Assembly (NCBI GenBank): GCA_003164035.1
Contig: PLRS01000017.1
Span: forward strand, 1-64,000
DNA length: 64,000 nt
Reading direction: 5' to 3'
DNA from: Bryobacterales bacterium
Lineage (GTDB): Bacteria > Acidobacteriota > Terriglobia > Bryobacterales > Bryobacteraceae
The notes beneath the pieces are model-generated. The model did no database searches. It saw only the letters and a program-made list of their open reading frames with translations, and had not been told where the DNA came from. How positions within the stretch are numbered: the stretch's first letter is position 1; every line of letters starts with the position of its first letter. Shown one piece after another: positions 25,540 through 35,375 of the stretch. Position numbers and translations under genes: made by a program.

Positions 25540-28278
25540 TTATTTGATCCACAGGCTCGCGGAGGGCGAAAGGAAACTACCTACGCTCAGCACCAGCGGG
25601 TACGTGCCGCTCGACGCATTGCCGGGCAGCGTGCAGTTTACCTGCAGCAGCCCCACCGCGCCCGGAGCGCCTCCGGCATACGATAACGGCAAACTGGTTT
25701 GCCCCAGAGATACGCCCACCGCGAGCAGCGGCTGTGGGTAAGGCACAGCGGCGGGCTGCCCGGCCTGGTTCGGTCCGTTGGTGAGACCTTCACCGGTGCC
25801 GAACAGCGTCACCACGCTGCCCGCGGGCGCCGGCGAAACGGACGAATTGATGCTGCCGTCCTGGTTGATCGCCACCGGAAACAGTCCGGGCGCCGCTTGC
25901 GCCACCGTTTCCAGCGCCGAGCCCACCACCTGTCCCTGATATTGCACCGCGATTTGGGTGATGGCGCTGCCCGCCACGGTATACGGAACCTGGGCGTTGA
26001 TCTGGCTGGCCTGGACGTAAAGCAGCGGCGCTGCCACGGCGTCGAAATCCACTTCCACGCCGCCCAAATTCGTAGGCATCGAGCCGCTGGCGCCGATCGC
26101 TCCGAACACTCCGACGGCCGGACCGATGCCGTCGCCAGCGATGGTGACCAGTTCGCCCGGGGCCACGCTGCCGGGCGCCAGGCTGGCGGCGTTGGTCACC
26201 GATACCGACGGCGCCAGCGAAACAGCCGTCACCGGCGTACCGGGAATCAGCATTCGCACCCGGTTGTTGCCGCGATCGGCGAAGTAGACGTCGCCGGCCC
26301 TATCCAGGCTCAAGCCGGCCGGAGCGTTGAGCAGCGCCGCCAGCGCGCTCCCTCCATCGCCGCCGAACCCCACCGTACCCTGCCCGGCGATCGTGTGCAG
26401 AATGCCGTCCGCCGTCATCATTCGCAGCCGGTCGTTGCCGGTATCGGCAATATAAAGGTCGCCGTAGGCGTCCACCGCCACCCCGGCGGGTGCGTTTAGT
26501 GTCGCCTCGGTTGCCGGACCTTCATCGCCGCTGTTGCCAGCGGTTCCGGTCCCGGCCACGGTGTGGATTTGGCCGTCCGTGGTTACCTCGCGGATGGCGT
26601 TGTTCCCGGTATCGGCGATGAACAGGTTCCCGGAGGCGTCCATCGCACAAGCGCTCGGCTGGTTCAGTTCCGCTAGAGCGGCGGGGGCGCCGTCGCCGCC
26701 ATAGCCCGCCGAGAAACCCGCCCCCGCTGCCGCCGCGGTCACCCCTCCCGCCGGTATCCGCAGCACCCGGTTGTTGAGCGTATCGGTCACATAAATGTTG
26801 TTCCCGCCATCGCTGCAAACCCCGCCCGGACCGTCCAGATTGGTATTGGTGGCGAGCAACCCGGCCGGCCCTTGTCCTGCTGTGCCACTTCCCGCTACAG
26901 TCTGGATCAGCAAGCTGGCCGCTACCAGCCGAACCCGCTGATTGCCACTGTCGGCGATAACAATGCTGCCTCCGGCGCCGGTCGCGACTCCCAACGGACC
27001 GTTCAAAGCCGCCGTCGCCGCCGTTCCGCCATCCGCGTTGTAGCCGGCATTGCCGGTTCCGGCAAAAGTCTGAATCACTCCCGAGGGCAGAACGTGCCGC
27101 ACCCGATTGGTTCCCGCATCGGCAATATATAGGTTTCCCGCTGAATCGAGCGACACCGCGTTTGGGTTGAGCAGAATGGCGTCTTGGGCCGGACCGTTGT
27201 CCCCCACCGCGTGCAGGTAATCGTCCCCTGCCACGGTTTCGATAACCCACTGCCCGTTGATTTCACGAATGCGGGCGCCGTCGGCCACGAACAGGTCGCC
27301 GGCCAGGTCGAAGGCCAGGTCGTGCGGCATGGTCAAGGTGGCCAGGTTGGCCGGGCCGCCATCGCCCGAGAACCCCACGGTGCCGGTGCCCGCTACTGCT
27401 TTCCAGACGCCCGCCAGGCTGTAACTGTGAACCGTGTCGGTGCCGTCGGCGACATAAAGCGTGAGGCTCCGGTCCACGGCCACGGCCAGAGGCGTGGCCA
27501 ACCCGGTGGCGGAAACGCCGCCCAACACCGTGCCGATCACGCTACCAAGAATCTTGCGTACGCGCTGGTTGCCGGAATCGGCCACATATAGCGCCCCGGT
27601 GGCGTCCATCGCCAGGCCGCACGGATAGTCCAGTTCGGCCGCAATCGCCAAACCGCCGTCGCCGCGGAATCCGGGCACTCCCGTGCCGGCGAAAGTCGTA
27701 ATCACGCCGGCCGTCACTTTCCTCACGCGGTGCCCGCTGAATTCGGAAATATAAAGATTGCCGAAACCATCTAACAGCAGGTTGCGCGGTGCGTTCAACG
27801 GCGCGTTCACCGCCAGGGCGCCATCGCCAGCCGAACCTGCCGTACCGGTGCCGGCCACGGTTGAGATCGTCCCCTGCGGCGAAATCTTCCGCACGCGGTT
27901 ATTGCCCAGATCGGCGACATACACGTCGCCGGCCAGATCCACCGCCAGACCGTAGGGCAGGTTGAGTTCGGCCGCGGTCGCCGGGCCGCCATCTCCGCCA
28001 TAGCCCGCGACGCCGGTCCCGGCAATGGTCGAAATCGTTCCCGCCGTCCCGATTTTGCGGACGCGATGGTGATCGGTATCGGAAACATAAACGTTACCGG
28101 ACAAATCGACCGCGACTCCTTGAATAGTCCCAATCTGGGCGGCGATAGCCGGGCCGCCATCTCCTACCGAACTGGAGCCCGCGACGGTGGCGATGGTGTA
28201 GACGGGGGCGGTAGAGGCGCCGGCGCCCAGGATCGTCCACGACAGTACGGAGAAAAACCTAAGTGAGTGATTCAACAT
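25540..28278 (-). CDS. Secreted NHL-repeat protein with TIGR03437-like C-terminal domain
   Basis: 912-residue exported protein. A signal peptide spans about 1-24. More than a dozen NHL-type blades follow, with the recurring 'GDGGPA..A.L..P.G.A.D..GN.Y.AD..N.R.R' unit (for example VYVSDTDHHRVRKI, LYVADSGNQRVRKI, LFIADTGNNAIREV). From about residue 690 a non-propeller C-terminal domain contains SVTNAASLAPGSVAPGELVT and APGLFP segments, matching the Solibacter-type TIGR03437 domain. It is probably a cell-surface or secreted binding protein; its ligand is unknown. The ATG at 28278 is chosen because it begins the signal peptide. Confidence 0.88.
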   Translation of the reverse strand: MLNHSLRFFSVLSWTILGAGASTAPVYTIATVAGSSSVGDGGPAIAAQIGTIQGVAVDLSGNVYVSDTDHHRVRKIGTAGTISTIAGTGVAGYGGDGGPATAAELNLPYGLAVDLAGDVYVADLGNNRVRKISPQGTISTVAGTGTAGSAGDGALAVNAPLNAPRNLLLDGFGNLYISEFSGHRVRKVTAGVITTFAGTGVPGFRGDGGLAIAAELDYPCGLAMDATGALYVADSGNQRVRKILGSVIGTVLGGVSATGLATPLAVAVDRSLTLYVADGTDTVHSYSLAGVWKAVAGTGTVGFSGDGGPANLATLTMPHDLAFDLAGDLFVADGARIREINGQWVIETVAGDDYLHAVGDNGPAQDAILLNPNAVSLDSAGNLYIADAGTNRVRHVLPSGVIQTFAGTGNAGYNADGGTAATAALNGPLGVATGAGGSIVIADSGNQRVRLVAASLLIQTVAGSGTAGQGPAGLLATNTNLDGPGGVCSDGGNNIYVTDTLNNRVLRIPAGGVTAAAAGAGFSAGYGGDGAPAALAELNQPSACAMDASGNLFIADTGNNAIREVTTDGQIHTVAGTGTAGNSGDEGPATEATLNAPAGVAVDAYGDLYIADTGNDRLRMMTADGILHTIAGQGTVGFGGDGGSALAALLNAPAGLSLDRAGDVYFADRGNNRVRMLIPGTPVTAVSLAPSVSVTNAASLAPGSVAPGELVTIAGDGIGPAVGVFGAIGASGSMPTNLGGVEVDFDAVAAPLLYVQASQINAQVPYTVAGSAITQIAVQYQGQVVGSALETVAQAAPGLFPVAINQDGSINSSVSPAPAGSVVTLFGTGEGLTNGPNQAGQPAAVPYPQPLLAVGVSLGQTSLPLSYAGGAPGAVGLLQVNCTLPGNASSGTYPLVLSVGSFLSPSASLWIK

Positions 28279-28489
28279 ATCTTTGGCTTGTCGGGACACC
28301 TTGACGGTTGGCCCACGACAAGCGGTGGACTCCTGTTCCATTTAGTGGCGGGCAGACCGGCAAATTCTCCTGAAATGCCGGCGGCGGTAATCAAGTGCGA
28401 GTCGAATGAATTTCTTTCCGTGCGGCCTCCTGTTTTGCCGGTTCGAGCCGATATATGTCATGTACATGTAGGCAAGAAATGCGAAAGGT

Positions 28490-29305
28490 ATGCGAACGGC
28501 TACTCGGAGTGGACTGAAACAAGGCTGGAACGATCTATTTCTGACCTGTTGGCGAAGCCTGGAGGAATTGCGTGGCGATTACCATCAGGCCCTGGTCGAT
28601 CCTACCGAAGCGACTTTGTTCGCTCTGGCGCAGGCGGTCGAACAGCGCGATCGCCAAACTGCGGGACATTGCGAAAGAATCGCTTTTCTCAGCGTTGCGC
28701 TGGGGATCGTCTACGGTTTGGACCGGCGGGACTTATTGTGTGTGTACCGCGGAGCATACCTCCACGATATTGGGAAAGTCGGCATTCCCGACAGCGTTCT
28801 GCTCAAGCCTGGCCGGCTCGATGCCGACGAGTGGGAAGTCATGAAGACCCACTCCATCCGAGGGGTCGAAATCTGCCGGCATTTGAAAAGCCTGGACCCG
28901 GTTATCCCCATCATCCGGTACCATCACGAGCGCTGGGACGGATCGGGTTATCCGGACGGCCTGGCTGGCGAGAATATTCCGTTGCTGGCGCGAGTCGTGC
29001 AAATGGCGGATATCTATGACGCTCTGCGCAGGGAGCGGCCCTACAAACCGGCCTTTACCGCCGCTGAAGCCATTGCAATCATCGACGACGAAGCGGCGCG
29101 AGGCTGGCGCGATCCGGCGCTAGTTGCGGTTTTGCACCGTCTCTATCACGAGGTGCTCTCGCGCTGGGAAGGAGTGACGCGCTCGGAATGGGAACTGGAA
29201 CCGATCCGCGACTCGCTGAGCCGATTGCGGCGAGCCCTGGCGCCAAAGGGCGGGATACAAACCCGGCCGACCGGCGCCAATTCTGATTTGCCGGTGTCCG
29301 CGTAG
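28490..29305 (+). CDS. HD-GYP domain phosphodiesterase-like protein
   Basis: 271-residue cytoplasmic protein made almost only of an HD-GYP domain, which in characterised members hydrolyses cyclic di-GMP. Metal ligands are His92-Asp93 in YLHDIGKVGIPD and the HHE..DGSGYPDG motif at about 145-156 (the GYP signature). There is no receiver or sensor domain in front; only about 35 residues precede the domain. A short gaaagg site lies before the ATG. It is transcribed divergently from the NHL protein. What controls it is not visible. Confidence 0.9.
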   Translation: MRTATRSGLKQGWNDLFLTCWRSLEELRGDYHQALVDPTEATLFALAQAVEQRDRQTAGHCERIAFLSVALGIVYGLDRRDLLCVYRGAYLHDIGKVGIPDSVLLKPGRLDADEWEVMKTHSIRGVEICRHLKSLDPVIPIIRYHHERWDGSGYPDGLAGENIPLLARVVQMADIYDALRRERPYKPAFTAAEAIAIIDDEAARGWRDPALVAVLHRLYHEVLSRWEGVTRSEWELEPIRDSLSRLRRALAPKGGIQTRPTGANSDLPVSA

Positions 29306-29312
29306 GCGGCCC

Positions 29313-30509
29313 TCAGGCGATATGTTCCGCCACCATTGTCACAATGTCGGCGCCGATGGCGAGTGACGCGGTTGCGGCCGGGCTGGGAGCGTTCAGCACG
29401 TGCAGCGCTTTGGGCCGGGCGATCAACTGGAAATCCTGGATGATGTCTCCTGCGGGCGACAGCGCCTGAGCGCGAACGCCGGAGCCGCCCGCGGCCAAAT
29501 CGCCGGCTTCGATTTCCGGCACCAGTCGGCGCAGCGACTGGCAAAATACTCTTCGGCTGAAGGACCGCCGCAATTCATACCAGGACATGGATGGATAGCG
29601 GCGCAAAAATCGCCAGAAACCACCGTAACTCAGCGCATCGAACAAATCGCCGGGGCGAAAGTCGGTCTTGCGGTATCCTTCGCGCGAGGTTGCCAGCACG
29701 GCGTTCGGACCGGCTTCGATACCGCCGTGGATCAAGCGCGTGAAATGTACGCCCAAAAACGGGAATCGCGGATCGGGCACCGGATAGATCAGGTTCCGCA
29801 CCAGGTGTTGGCGCTGGGGGCGCAGCTTGAAGTATTCGCCGCGGAAGGGCACGATGCGAACCTCGCGGCGCTCGCCGGCAAGCGCCGCCACGCGGTCCGA
29901 ATAGAGGCCCGCGCAGTTGATCAGAAAACCGGCCTCAAAATCTCCGGCCGGCGTGTGCGCCTCCCACTGCCCGCCTCGATACCGGAGCCGCTCGACGCGC
30001 GCCCCGGTCTGAATACGGACACCGCGGGCCACGAGTTTTTCCACCAGCGTGGTGCACACTTGCGGGTAATCGACGATGCCTTCCTGGGGCACGCGCAACG
30101 CGGCGACGCCGCCCACGTGAGGTTCGATTTCGCGCATTTCCTCGGGCGCTAGCCAGCGCAGCCCCTCGAGCCCGTTGGCCGTTCCGCGCGTCTCCAGATC
30201 GCGCAGGCGGGGAACCTCGCTTTCGTCCGCCGCCACCACCAGCTTGCCGCAGATTTCGTGCGCGACATGATTCTCCTGGCAGAAGGCCACCATCTGGCGG
30301 ATGCCGTTCACCGCCAGCCGAGCCTTCACCGATCCGGGCTTATAATAGAGGCCGCTATGCAGCACCCCGCTGTTATGGCCGGTCTGGTGCTGCCCTACCG
30401 CCGATTCTTTTTCGAGCAGAGTAACGGCGGCATCCGGGAACCGCTCGTTCAACCGGTAGGCCGTGGCCAGCCCCACGATCCCACCTCCCACGATCACGAC
30501 GCTATTCAC
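29313..30509 (-). CDS. lhgO: L-2-hydroxyglutarate oxidase/dehydrogenase
   Basis: 398-residue FAD-dependent oxidoreductase of the DAO family that oxidises L-2-hydroxyglutarate to 2-oxoglutarate, feeding electrons to the quinone pool in Escherichia coli. The dinucleotide site VVIVGGGIVGLATAYRL is at the extreme N-terminus. Family segments QTGHNSGVLHSGLYYKPGS and FLGVHFTRLIHGGIEAGPNA are clear and diagnostic. The GTG at 30509 has an aggact-type site about 10 bp upstream. The 3' end lies only 7 bp from the HD-GYP stop, in convergent orientation. Confidence 0.92.
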   Translation of the reverse strand: MNSVVIVGGGIVGLATAYRLNERFPDAAVTLLEKESAVGQHQTGHNSGVLHSGLYYKPGSVKARLAVNGIRQMVAFCQENHVAHEICGKLVVAADESEVPRLRDLETRGTANGLEGLRWLAPEEMREIEPHVGGVAALRVPQEGIVDYPQVCTTLVEKLVARGVRIQTGARVERLRYRGGQWEAHTPAGDFEAGFLINCAGLYSDRVAALAGERREVRIVPFRGEYFKLRPQRQHLVRNLIYPVPDPRFPFLGVHFTRLIHGGIEAGPNAVLATSREGYRKTDFRPGDLFDALSYGGFWRFLRRYPSMSWYELRRSFSRRVFCQSLRRLVPEIEAGDLAAGGSGVRAQALSPAGDIIQDFQLIARPKALHVLNAPSPAATASLAIGADIVTMVAEHIA

Positions 30510-30755
30510 TTCGTCCGAGTCCTCATCTAAGAAGAGCGTAGCGCTTTATGGCAACAACCGCTCGTGGAAAACGACCGGCAGGAACCGCTCGCCACGGATG
30601 AACACAGATCAAGAAAACAAGAGGATTGATCCTCCGTGGCTCAAATTTGAATTTCCTAGGCCTCCTGACGGCGGCTCGGTAACTCACTCCTTCGAGCGGG
30701 ACCGGACTCTTTCGCGCCCTGATCCCGCGCTACACTTGGGCAGGAGGTGCCATTC

Positions 30756-31130
30756 GTGTACTGCCCGCAATGTCTGGTGGAATATCGCGAAGGGTTCACC
30801 GAGTGCTCCGACTGCCGCGTTGCCCTGCTCGCCGGGGCGCCGCCCGAGCCGACCGACTCCTTCGATCCGACTCTCGACCTGGTCGTGGTACTGGAAACCA
30901 ACGACAGCATGCAGCTCGCCCTGGCAAAGGGCCTGCTGGAGGATGCGGGGATTCCGTTCTACGTGCTGGGGCAGATCGCCACGCTGGTTCAAGGCGTGGA
31001 CGCGTTCCTGCACAAGTGGTGCCGGCTGCAGGTGCCACGCGACCGCGAGGCGGAAGCGCGCGAACTGGTGGAATCGCTGGAACAGCCGGCGACCAGCGAC
31101 ACGGGCGATGCGATCGGCGACACGGGCTGA
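30756..31130 (+). CDS. Small zinc-ribbon plus DUF2007-like protein
   Basis: 124-residue protein. The N-terminal zinc ribbon has Cys3, Cys6, Cys17 and Cys20 (MYCPQC..ECSDC). The rest resembles DUF2007 ('putative signal transducing protein'): LVVVLETNDSMQLALAKGLLEDAGIPFYV, with a final VPRDREAEARELVE helix. The GTG at 30756 is preferred since a strong aggaggt lies 7 bp before it and it puts the ribbon at the start, as in relatives. Its role is unknown. Confidence 0.75.
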   Translation: MYCPQCLVEYREGFTECSDCRVALLAGAPPEPTDSFDPTLDLVVVLETNDSMQLALAKGLLEDAGIPFYVLGQIATLVQGVDAFLHKWCRLQVPRDREAEARELVESLEQPATSDTGDAIGDTG

Positions 31131-31148
31131 CCGAAGCCATAGCTTCTA

Positions 31149-31249
31149 GCTTCGGAGGTCCGGCAACGTGTTCGCGTGCAGCCGCGAACGCGAGGAAGCT
31201 GTTGGCGGAATACGCAATCGTAATCTGCGGAAGTGATTACTTAGCCGAG
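31149..31249. repeat. Degenerate copy of palindromic repeat A with flanks
   Basis: The left part (gcttcggaggtccggcaacg) and the right part (ending attacttagccgag) match the flanks of the 6771-6911 element. The palindromic middle is mostly lost and the order is otherwise kept. It lies directly before the recombinase remnant, with no functional gene between. Confidence 0.5.
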
Positions 31250-31296
31250 CAGGCGGCCAATTGCGGGGCAGAGCCGTCTGTCCTGGAAATCCCGTC

Positions 31297-31735
31297 CCGG
31301 AAATCCCAGGATCAGAGACTGGACCTTCAACTGAAGTCGTTGAAGAAGATCGGATGCCAAAGGATCCTCCGCGAGAAGGTCTCCGGGGTCAGTCGGCAGC
31401 GGCCGGAATTCCAGTGTATGCCGTGGGCCAGCACCACAACACATGCCGGCAAGATGATCATGACGGTTTTCGCGGACATCGCCGAGTTCGAAAAGGATTC
31501 AATTCGTGAACGGACCGGGCCCGGTCGGAAGGCAACAAAACAGCGTGGAGTGCGCTTCGGCCGGCCGCGCAAGCTTAATGCTCGCCAGGCGCAAGTTGCG
31601 GCGCAGTTGCTCTCAGGAGGTAAACCGGTTCGAGACATCGCAAGGACGTTCAACGTACACGAGGCCACGATTGGTCGCTTGGCTGGGGAAACCCGGCCTG
31701 GATGGGATTGCGGATCCAGGTGGGCAGTACAATAG
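31297..31735 (+). pseudogene. Serine recombinase (resolvase) remnant with internal deletion
   Basis: The frame encodes the DDQ-LDLQL..GC.RI..EKVSG segment of Tn3-type resolvases, then jumps from RPEFQCM to PWASTTTHAGKMIMTVFADIAEFEKDSIRERT, leaving out about 60 residues of the catalytic core. The C-terminal RGVRFGRPRKL linker and a helix-turn-helix (VRDIARTFNVHEATIGRL) are intact. The N-terminal tyrosine/serine motif (YARVST in relatives) reads PSRKSQ, so the catalytic Ser region is also degraded and no start codon is convincing. It is probably a dead footprint of a transposon. Confidence 0.8.
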
Positions 31736-31917
31736 CACGGATGTTGTGGATTCGAGGTTCCCGAGGCGACGTTTTCTCGTTGCGGGGGTGGACACCGATG
31801 CGGCACTGGTAGCGGTCGAATGCGGCGGAATCGGTTGGAACGTGCAGGTTGCACTCTATTCCAATATCGCCCGAAAACCCTCCGTTGATTGATAACGAGC
31901 CCTTAGCTCTTAAATCG

Positions 31918-33396
31918 CTACAACTTCACCGTAACGGTCTTGACCTCGGTGTATTGCTGCAGGCCGTATTCGCCGAGCTCGCGGCCCATGCCCGATTGTT
32001 TGAAGCCGCCAAACGGGGCGGCGGCGTCGAACACGTCGTAGCAGTTGATCCAGACCGTGCCGGCCCGCACGCTATTGGCGATGGCGTGGGCCTTGCCGAT
32101 ATCGCGGGTCCACACGGCGGCGGCTAGGCCGTATTCGGTGCGATTGGCGCGCGCGACGACTTCGTCCATGTCGCGGAACTTGATGACGCTCATCACCGGG
32201 CCGAAAATCTCCTCCCGCGCGATGGCCATGTCGTCCGTTACGTCGGCAAATACGGTGGGTTGGATGAAGTAGCCGCGATCGCCAACGCGGCCGCCGCCGC
32301 ACATCAGGCGAGCGCCCTCCTTCTTACCGCGTTCGATGTAGCCCATCACTTTGTCGTACTGGTCCCGGTCCACTTGGGGGCCCTGCTCGGTAGCCGGGTC
32401 GAAGGGATCGCCGACCTTACGGCGCTTGGCACGGGTGGTACTACGCTCCACGAATTCGTCGTAGGCTTTCTCTTCCACGAACAGGCGCGAGCCGGCGCAG
32501 CAGCATTGACCCTGGTTGAAGAACAGGGCGAAATGCGCGCCCTCGATGGCCTGGTCGAGATCGGCGTCGGCGAAGACGATGTTGGGGCTCTTGCCGCCCA
32601 GCTCGAGCGTCACCCGTTTGAGGTTGGATTTGGCGGAGGCTTCCATCACCAGTTTCCCGACCTCGGTGGATCCGGTGAAGGCGACCTTATCCACGTCCAT
32701 GTGGCGTGCGATGGCGGCGCCGGCGGTGGGTCCGTACCCCGGCAGCAGGTTCACCACTCCAGGCGGGAAGCCGGCTTCCACAATCAACTCCCCCACGCGC
32801 AGCGCCGTGAGCGGGGTTTGTTCGGCGGGCTTCATCACCACCGTATTGCCGGTGGCCAGCGCGGGGCCGAGTTTCCAGGCCTGCATGAGCAGGGGGAAGT
32901 TCCAGGGGATGATCTGCCCCACCACGCCCACCGGTTCCAGGCGGGTGTAACAGAAATAATCGCCGTTGACGGGGATGGTGCGCCCCTGCACTTTGTCCGC
33001 CCAGCCGGCATAGTAGCGATAGCAGGCGATGGTCAGCGGCAGGTCGGCCGCGCCGGCCACCGCGTACGGTTTGCCGTTATCGAGCGATTCCAGCCGCGCC
33101 AGTTCGTCGGCATGGCGCTCGATCAGGTCCGCCAGCCGGTTCAGGAGCCGGCCGCGTTCGCTGGCACTGGTCTTACACCACGAGCCGTGTTCGAAAGCGT
33201 GGCGCGCGGCTCTTACGGCGCGGTCGACATCGGTGGCATCGGCTTCAGCCACCTGGCAGATTGCTTCACCGGTTGCGGGGTCGATGGTTGGAAAGGTCTT
33301 CCCGGACGCGCTATCCACCCACTGGTTGTCGATGAGCAGTTTGGTCGCCGACACGGCGGCCCGCATCTCCCTCTGGGGAGCGGAAACAGTTGCCAT
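31918..33396 (-). CDS. NAD-dependent aldehyde dehydrogenase (ALDH class 1/2-like)
   Basis: 492-residue aldehyde dehydrogenase oxidising an aldehyde to the acid. Catalytic Cys299 lies in GQCCCAGSR and the general base Glu265 in [11 protein letters not shown]; the NAD-binding PWNFPLLM and TGSTEVGK segments are present. Length and motifs match the ALDH1/2-type tetrameric enzymes (retinal/acetaldehyde/betaine-aldehyde range). A ggagc site precedes the ATG at 33396. Flanking genes give no hint of the physiological substrate. Confidence 0.92.
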   Translation of the reverse strand: MATVSAPQREMRAAVSATKLLIDNQWVDSASGKTFPTIDPATGEAICQVAEADATDVDRAVRAARHAFEHGSWCKTSASERGRLLNRLADLIERHADELARLESLDNGKPYAVAGAADLPLTIACYRYYAGWADKVQGRTIPVNGDYFCYTRLEPVGVVGQIIPWNFPLLMQAWKLGPALATGNTVVMKPAEQTPLTALRVGELIVEAGFPPGVVNLLPGYGPTAGAAIARHMDVDKVAFTGSTEVGKLVMEASAKSNLKRVTLELGGKSPNIVFADADLDQAIEGAHFALFFNQGQCCCAGSRLFVEEKAYDEFVERSTTRAKRRKVGDPFDPATEQGPQVDRDQYDKVMGYIERGKKEGARLMCGGGRVGDRGYFIQPTVFADVTDDMAIAREEIFGPVMSVIKFRDMDEVVARANRTEYGLAAAVWTRDIGKAHAIANSVRAGTVWINCYDVFDAAAPFGGFKQSGMGRELGEYGLQQYTEVKTVTVKL

Positions 33397-33554
33397 GATT
33401 TGCTCCTTCAGGCCGAGTTCTGAGTGCTACGGGGTCGGCCTTTGACCAACACAATATCACTTCCCCGGAAGGAGATGTCAGGGCCAAGAGAGCTAGTGCG
33501 TGGAACAATCGTGAAAACGCCCACAGTGGCCACGCGCGTGGAGCCGGCCAGAGC

Positions 33555-34397
33555 TCAAACGGTGAAGATCGCGACCGCCTGGTGTAGGCTCGCGACCGGA
33601 TCGCGACCGGGCGCCGGCGAGTATTCGTGCGCCACGTAGCCGGTGAACCCCAGGTCCGCGATGGTTTTGGCCAGGAAGCCGTAATTCAGCTCCTGAGTCT
33701 CGTCGATCTCGTGCCGGCCGGGATTGCCGCCGGTGTGGAAATGGCCGATATAAGGAAGGTAGTCGTGGATGTGGCGGGCGATGTCGCCGTCCATGATCTG
33801 GGCGTGGTAGATGTCGAACAGAATCTTCACTCGGGACGAGTCGACCCGCTTCATCACGTCCACGCCCCAAAAAATGTGGTCGAACATGTAGTCTTTGTGG
33901 TTCACCGCGCTATTCAGGTACTCCATGCAAATGGTGACGCCCTTGTCCTCGGCGTGGGCCTTCACGCGGTTGAGGAACGCCACGCAATTGTCGGCGCCTT
34001 CGGCGTCCGCCATGCCGCGGCGGTTGCCCGAGAAGGTAATGATGTTGGGGACGCCGGCGGCAGCGGCCTCGTCGATGGCCGCGTGCAGGGACTTTTCGAG
34101 AGCCGCGTGGTTTTCCTTGCGGTTGAGCGCCTCGGCGATGGTGCCGCCCGGTCCCGGATACATGGTGGGGATGAGATTGTATTTCCTGAGCGTGGGCCAA
34201 TCGGCCGGACCGCGCAAATCGTAGCCCACGCATCCCGCTTCGGCCGCCAGCCGGCAGGTTTCTTCGAAGTTCATCCCACGGCCGAAAACGCCGCTGGTGA
34301 CGCACTGCTTCAGGCGGCTCCGTTGCGGGGCCCGCTCACTGGTCTGTGCGGCCGCGGCGGATAACGCCACGGCTGGCAGAAAGTCTCGACGACGCAT
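33555..34397 (-). CDS. Hydroxypyruvate-isomerase-like TIM-barrel protein with signal
   Basis: 280-residue xylose-isomerase-like barrel. The N-terminus RRRDFLPAVALSAAAAQ looks like a Tat signal. Metal-binding segments: ICMEYLNSAVNHKDYM, ILFDIYHAQIMDGD, IGHFHTGGNPGRHEID and YVAHEYSPA, as in the Hyi family (Glu, Asp, His, Glu). Hydroxypyruvate isomerase itself is cytoplasmic, so the signal suggests a related exported epimerase. The ATG at 34397 is chosen to place the signal at the N-terminus, with gagg before it; 10 further upstream codons have no homology. Confidence 0.8.
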   Translation of the reverse strand: MRRRDFLPAVALSAAAAQTSERAPQRSRLKQCVTSGVFGRGMNFEETCRLAAEAGCVGYDLRGPADWPTLRKYNLIPTMYPGPGGTIAEALNRKENHAALEKSLHAAIDEAAAAGVPNIITFSGNRRGMADAEGADNCVAFLNRVKAHAEDKGVTICMEYLNSAVNHKDYMFDHIFWGVDVMKRVDSSRVKILFDIYHAQIMDGDIARHIHDYLPYIGHFHTGGNPGRHEIDETQELNYGFLAKTIADLGFTGYVAHEYSPAPGRDPVASLHQAVAIFTV

Positions 34398-34616
34398 GCG
34401 ATTTTCCTCGCCTAAAGCATACCGCATGGCGCCTGGCGATCAGCCAGGGGATATAGAAGTGGGGTGACCGTCCAGCCACGAAAGGCCGCGGACCCGGTCA
34501 ATCCCTTCGTTTCACGTCCCCGCGTGGGCCGTAATCCGATCGGGGCCGTCTAACCGGAAGCCTCAAGATCTCGTCCTCGTCGCCGATAAGCATTTTGAAG
34601 ATAAGGCTGCGAAGCG

Positions 34617-34997
34617 ATGGACGCACACAATCCCAGTTTCGCCGACCCCTGCGAGCCAGCGCCCGCTCAGGATTTGTTTCGTCTCGCCGTACAACCGTGC
34701 GGTTCGCATGACCTGCTGGTATTAGCCGGACAAATCAATCTGGACGCAGCCATGCAGTTGCGAGAGGAAGCGGTTCGGCTGGCGGCCGCGGGTCGTTCGT
34801 TGGAAGTCGACTGGAGCCGGGCGGACCACGTCGGCGTCAGCGCGATCCAGGTGCTGCTGTGTCTCTCGGGAGCTTTAGCCAGCCATGGAGGGAGCCTCCG
34901 CATTCATGGGGATAGCCCGCGCGTCCGGCGCTTCCTGCAGGTAGCGGGCTTGTCCGATCGCTTCGCGCCAGCCAAGCCAGAGGAAGGAATCGGCTGA
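34617..34997 (+). CDS. STAS-domain protein
   Basis: 126-residue protein of the anti-sigma-factor-antagonist (STAS) fold, residues about 25-120: LVLAGQINLDAAMQLREEA, then SLEVDWSRADHVGVSAIQVLLCLS, where the phospho-Ser position is kept as Ser in GVSAI. It overlaps the CheY start by one base (TGATG) and heads the chemosensory cluster, so it is probably an additional signalling switch there. No partner kinase of the RsbW type is adjacent. Confidence 0.82.
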   Translation: MDAHNPSFADPCEPAPAQDLFRLAVQPCGSHDLLVLAGQINLDAAMQLREEAVRLAAAGRSLEVDWSRADHVGVSAIQVLLCLSGALASHGGSLRIHGDSPRVRRFLQVAGLSDRFAPAKPEEGIG

Positions 34998-35362
34998 TGT
35001 CCCGCACCGCACTGGTGGTCGACGATTCGGCCACCATCCGCCAGGTGGTCTCCTTCACCCTCAAGGATGCCGGTTTCGCCGTCGTGGAAGCGGTCGACGG
35101 CCAGGATGGGTTGGAGCGCGCCGATCGACAGCGGCTGGATCTGGTCATTACCGACTTGAACATGCCTCGCATGGATGGGATCGCGCTGATCCGGGGGTTG
35201 CGGGCCCGCCCCGCTTCGAAGCACGTCCCCATATTGATGCTGACCACGGAGTCCCAGGATTCCAAAAAGCAGGCTGCCCGCGCCGCCGGGGCCACGGCTT
35301 GGATCGTGAAGCCTTTTCTCCCCGACAAGCTGCTGCAGGTGGTGGCCCGGGTGCTGCCGTAG
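34997..35362 (+). CDS. cheY: CheY-like response regulator
   Basis: 121-residue single receiver domain. The acidic pair Asp9-Asp10, phospho-acceptor Asp53 (VITDLNMPRMDG), Thr84 and Lys105 (AWIVKPF) are all present, so it should be phosphorylated normally by CheA. It starts on the stop of the STAS gene and is followed by cheA after 13 bp. It is probably the output of this chemosensory array. Whether it drives a flagellar motor, pili or another target is not shown; no motility genes are in the window. Confidence 0.9.
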   Translation: MSRTALVVDDSATIRQVVSFTLKDAGFAVVEAVDGQDGLERADRQRLDLVITDLNMPRMDGIALIRGLRARPASKHVPILMLTTESQDSKKQAARAAGATAWIVKPFLPDKLLQVVARVLP

Positions 35363-35375
35363 AAGAGGAGAATCC

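Noticed and set aside
25540-28278. CRISPR-like or tandem DNA repeat
   Set aside because: The repetition is at protein level (NHL blades of varied DNA sequence), not spaced identical DNA repeats.
30592-30610. Complete second copy of the 'cacagatgaacac' inverted repeat
   Set aside because: Only one arm is present; no inverted partner within 100 bp.
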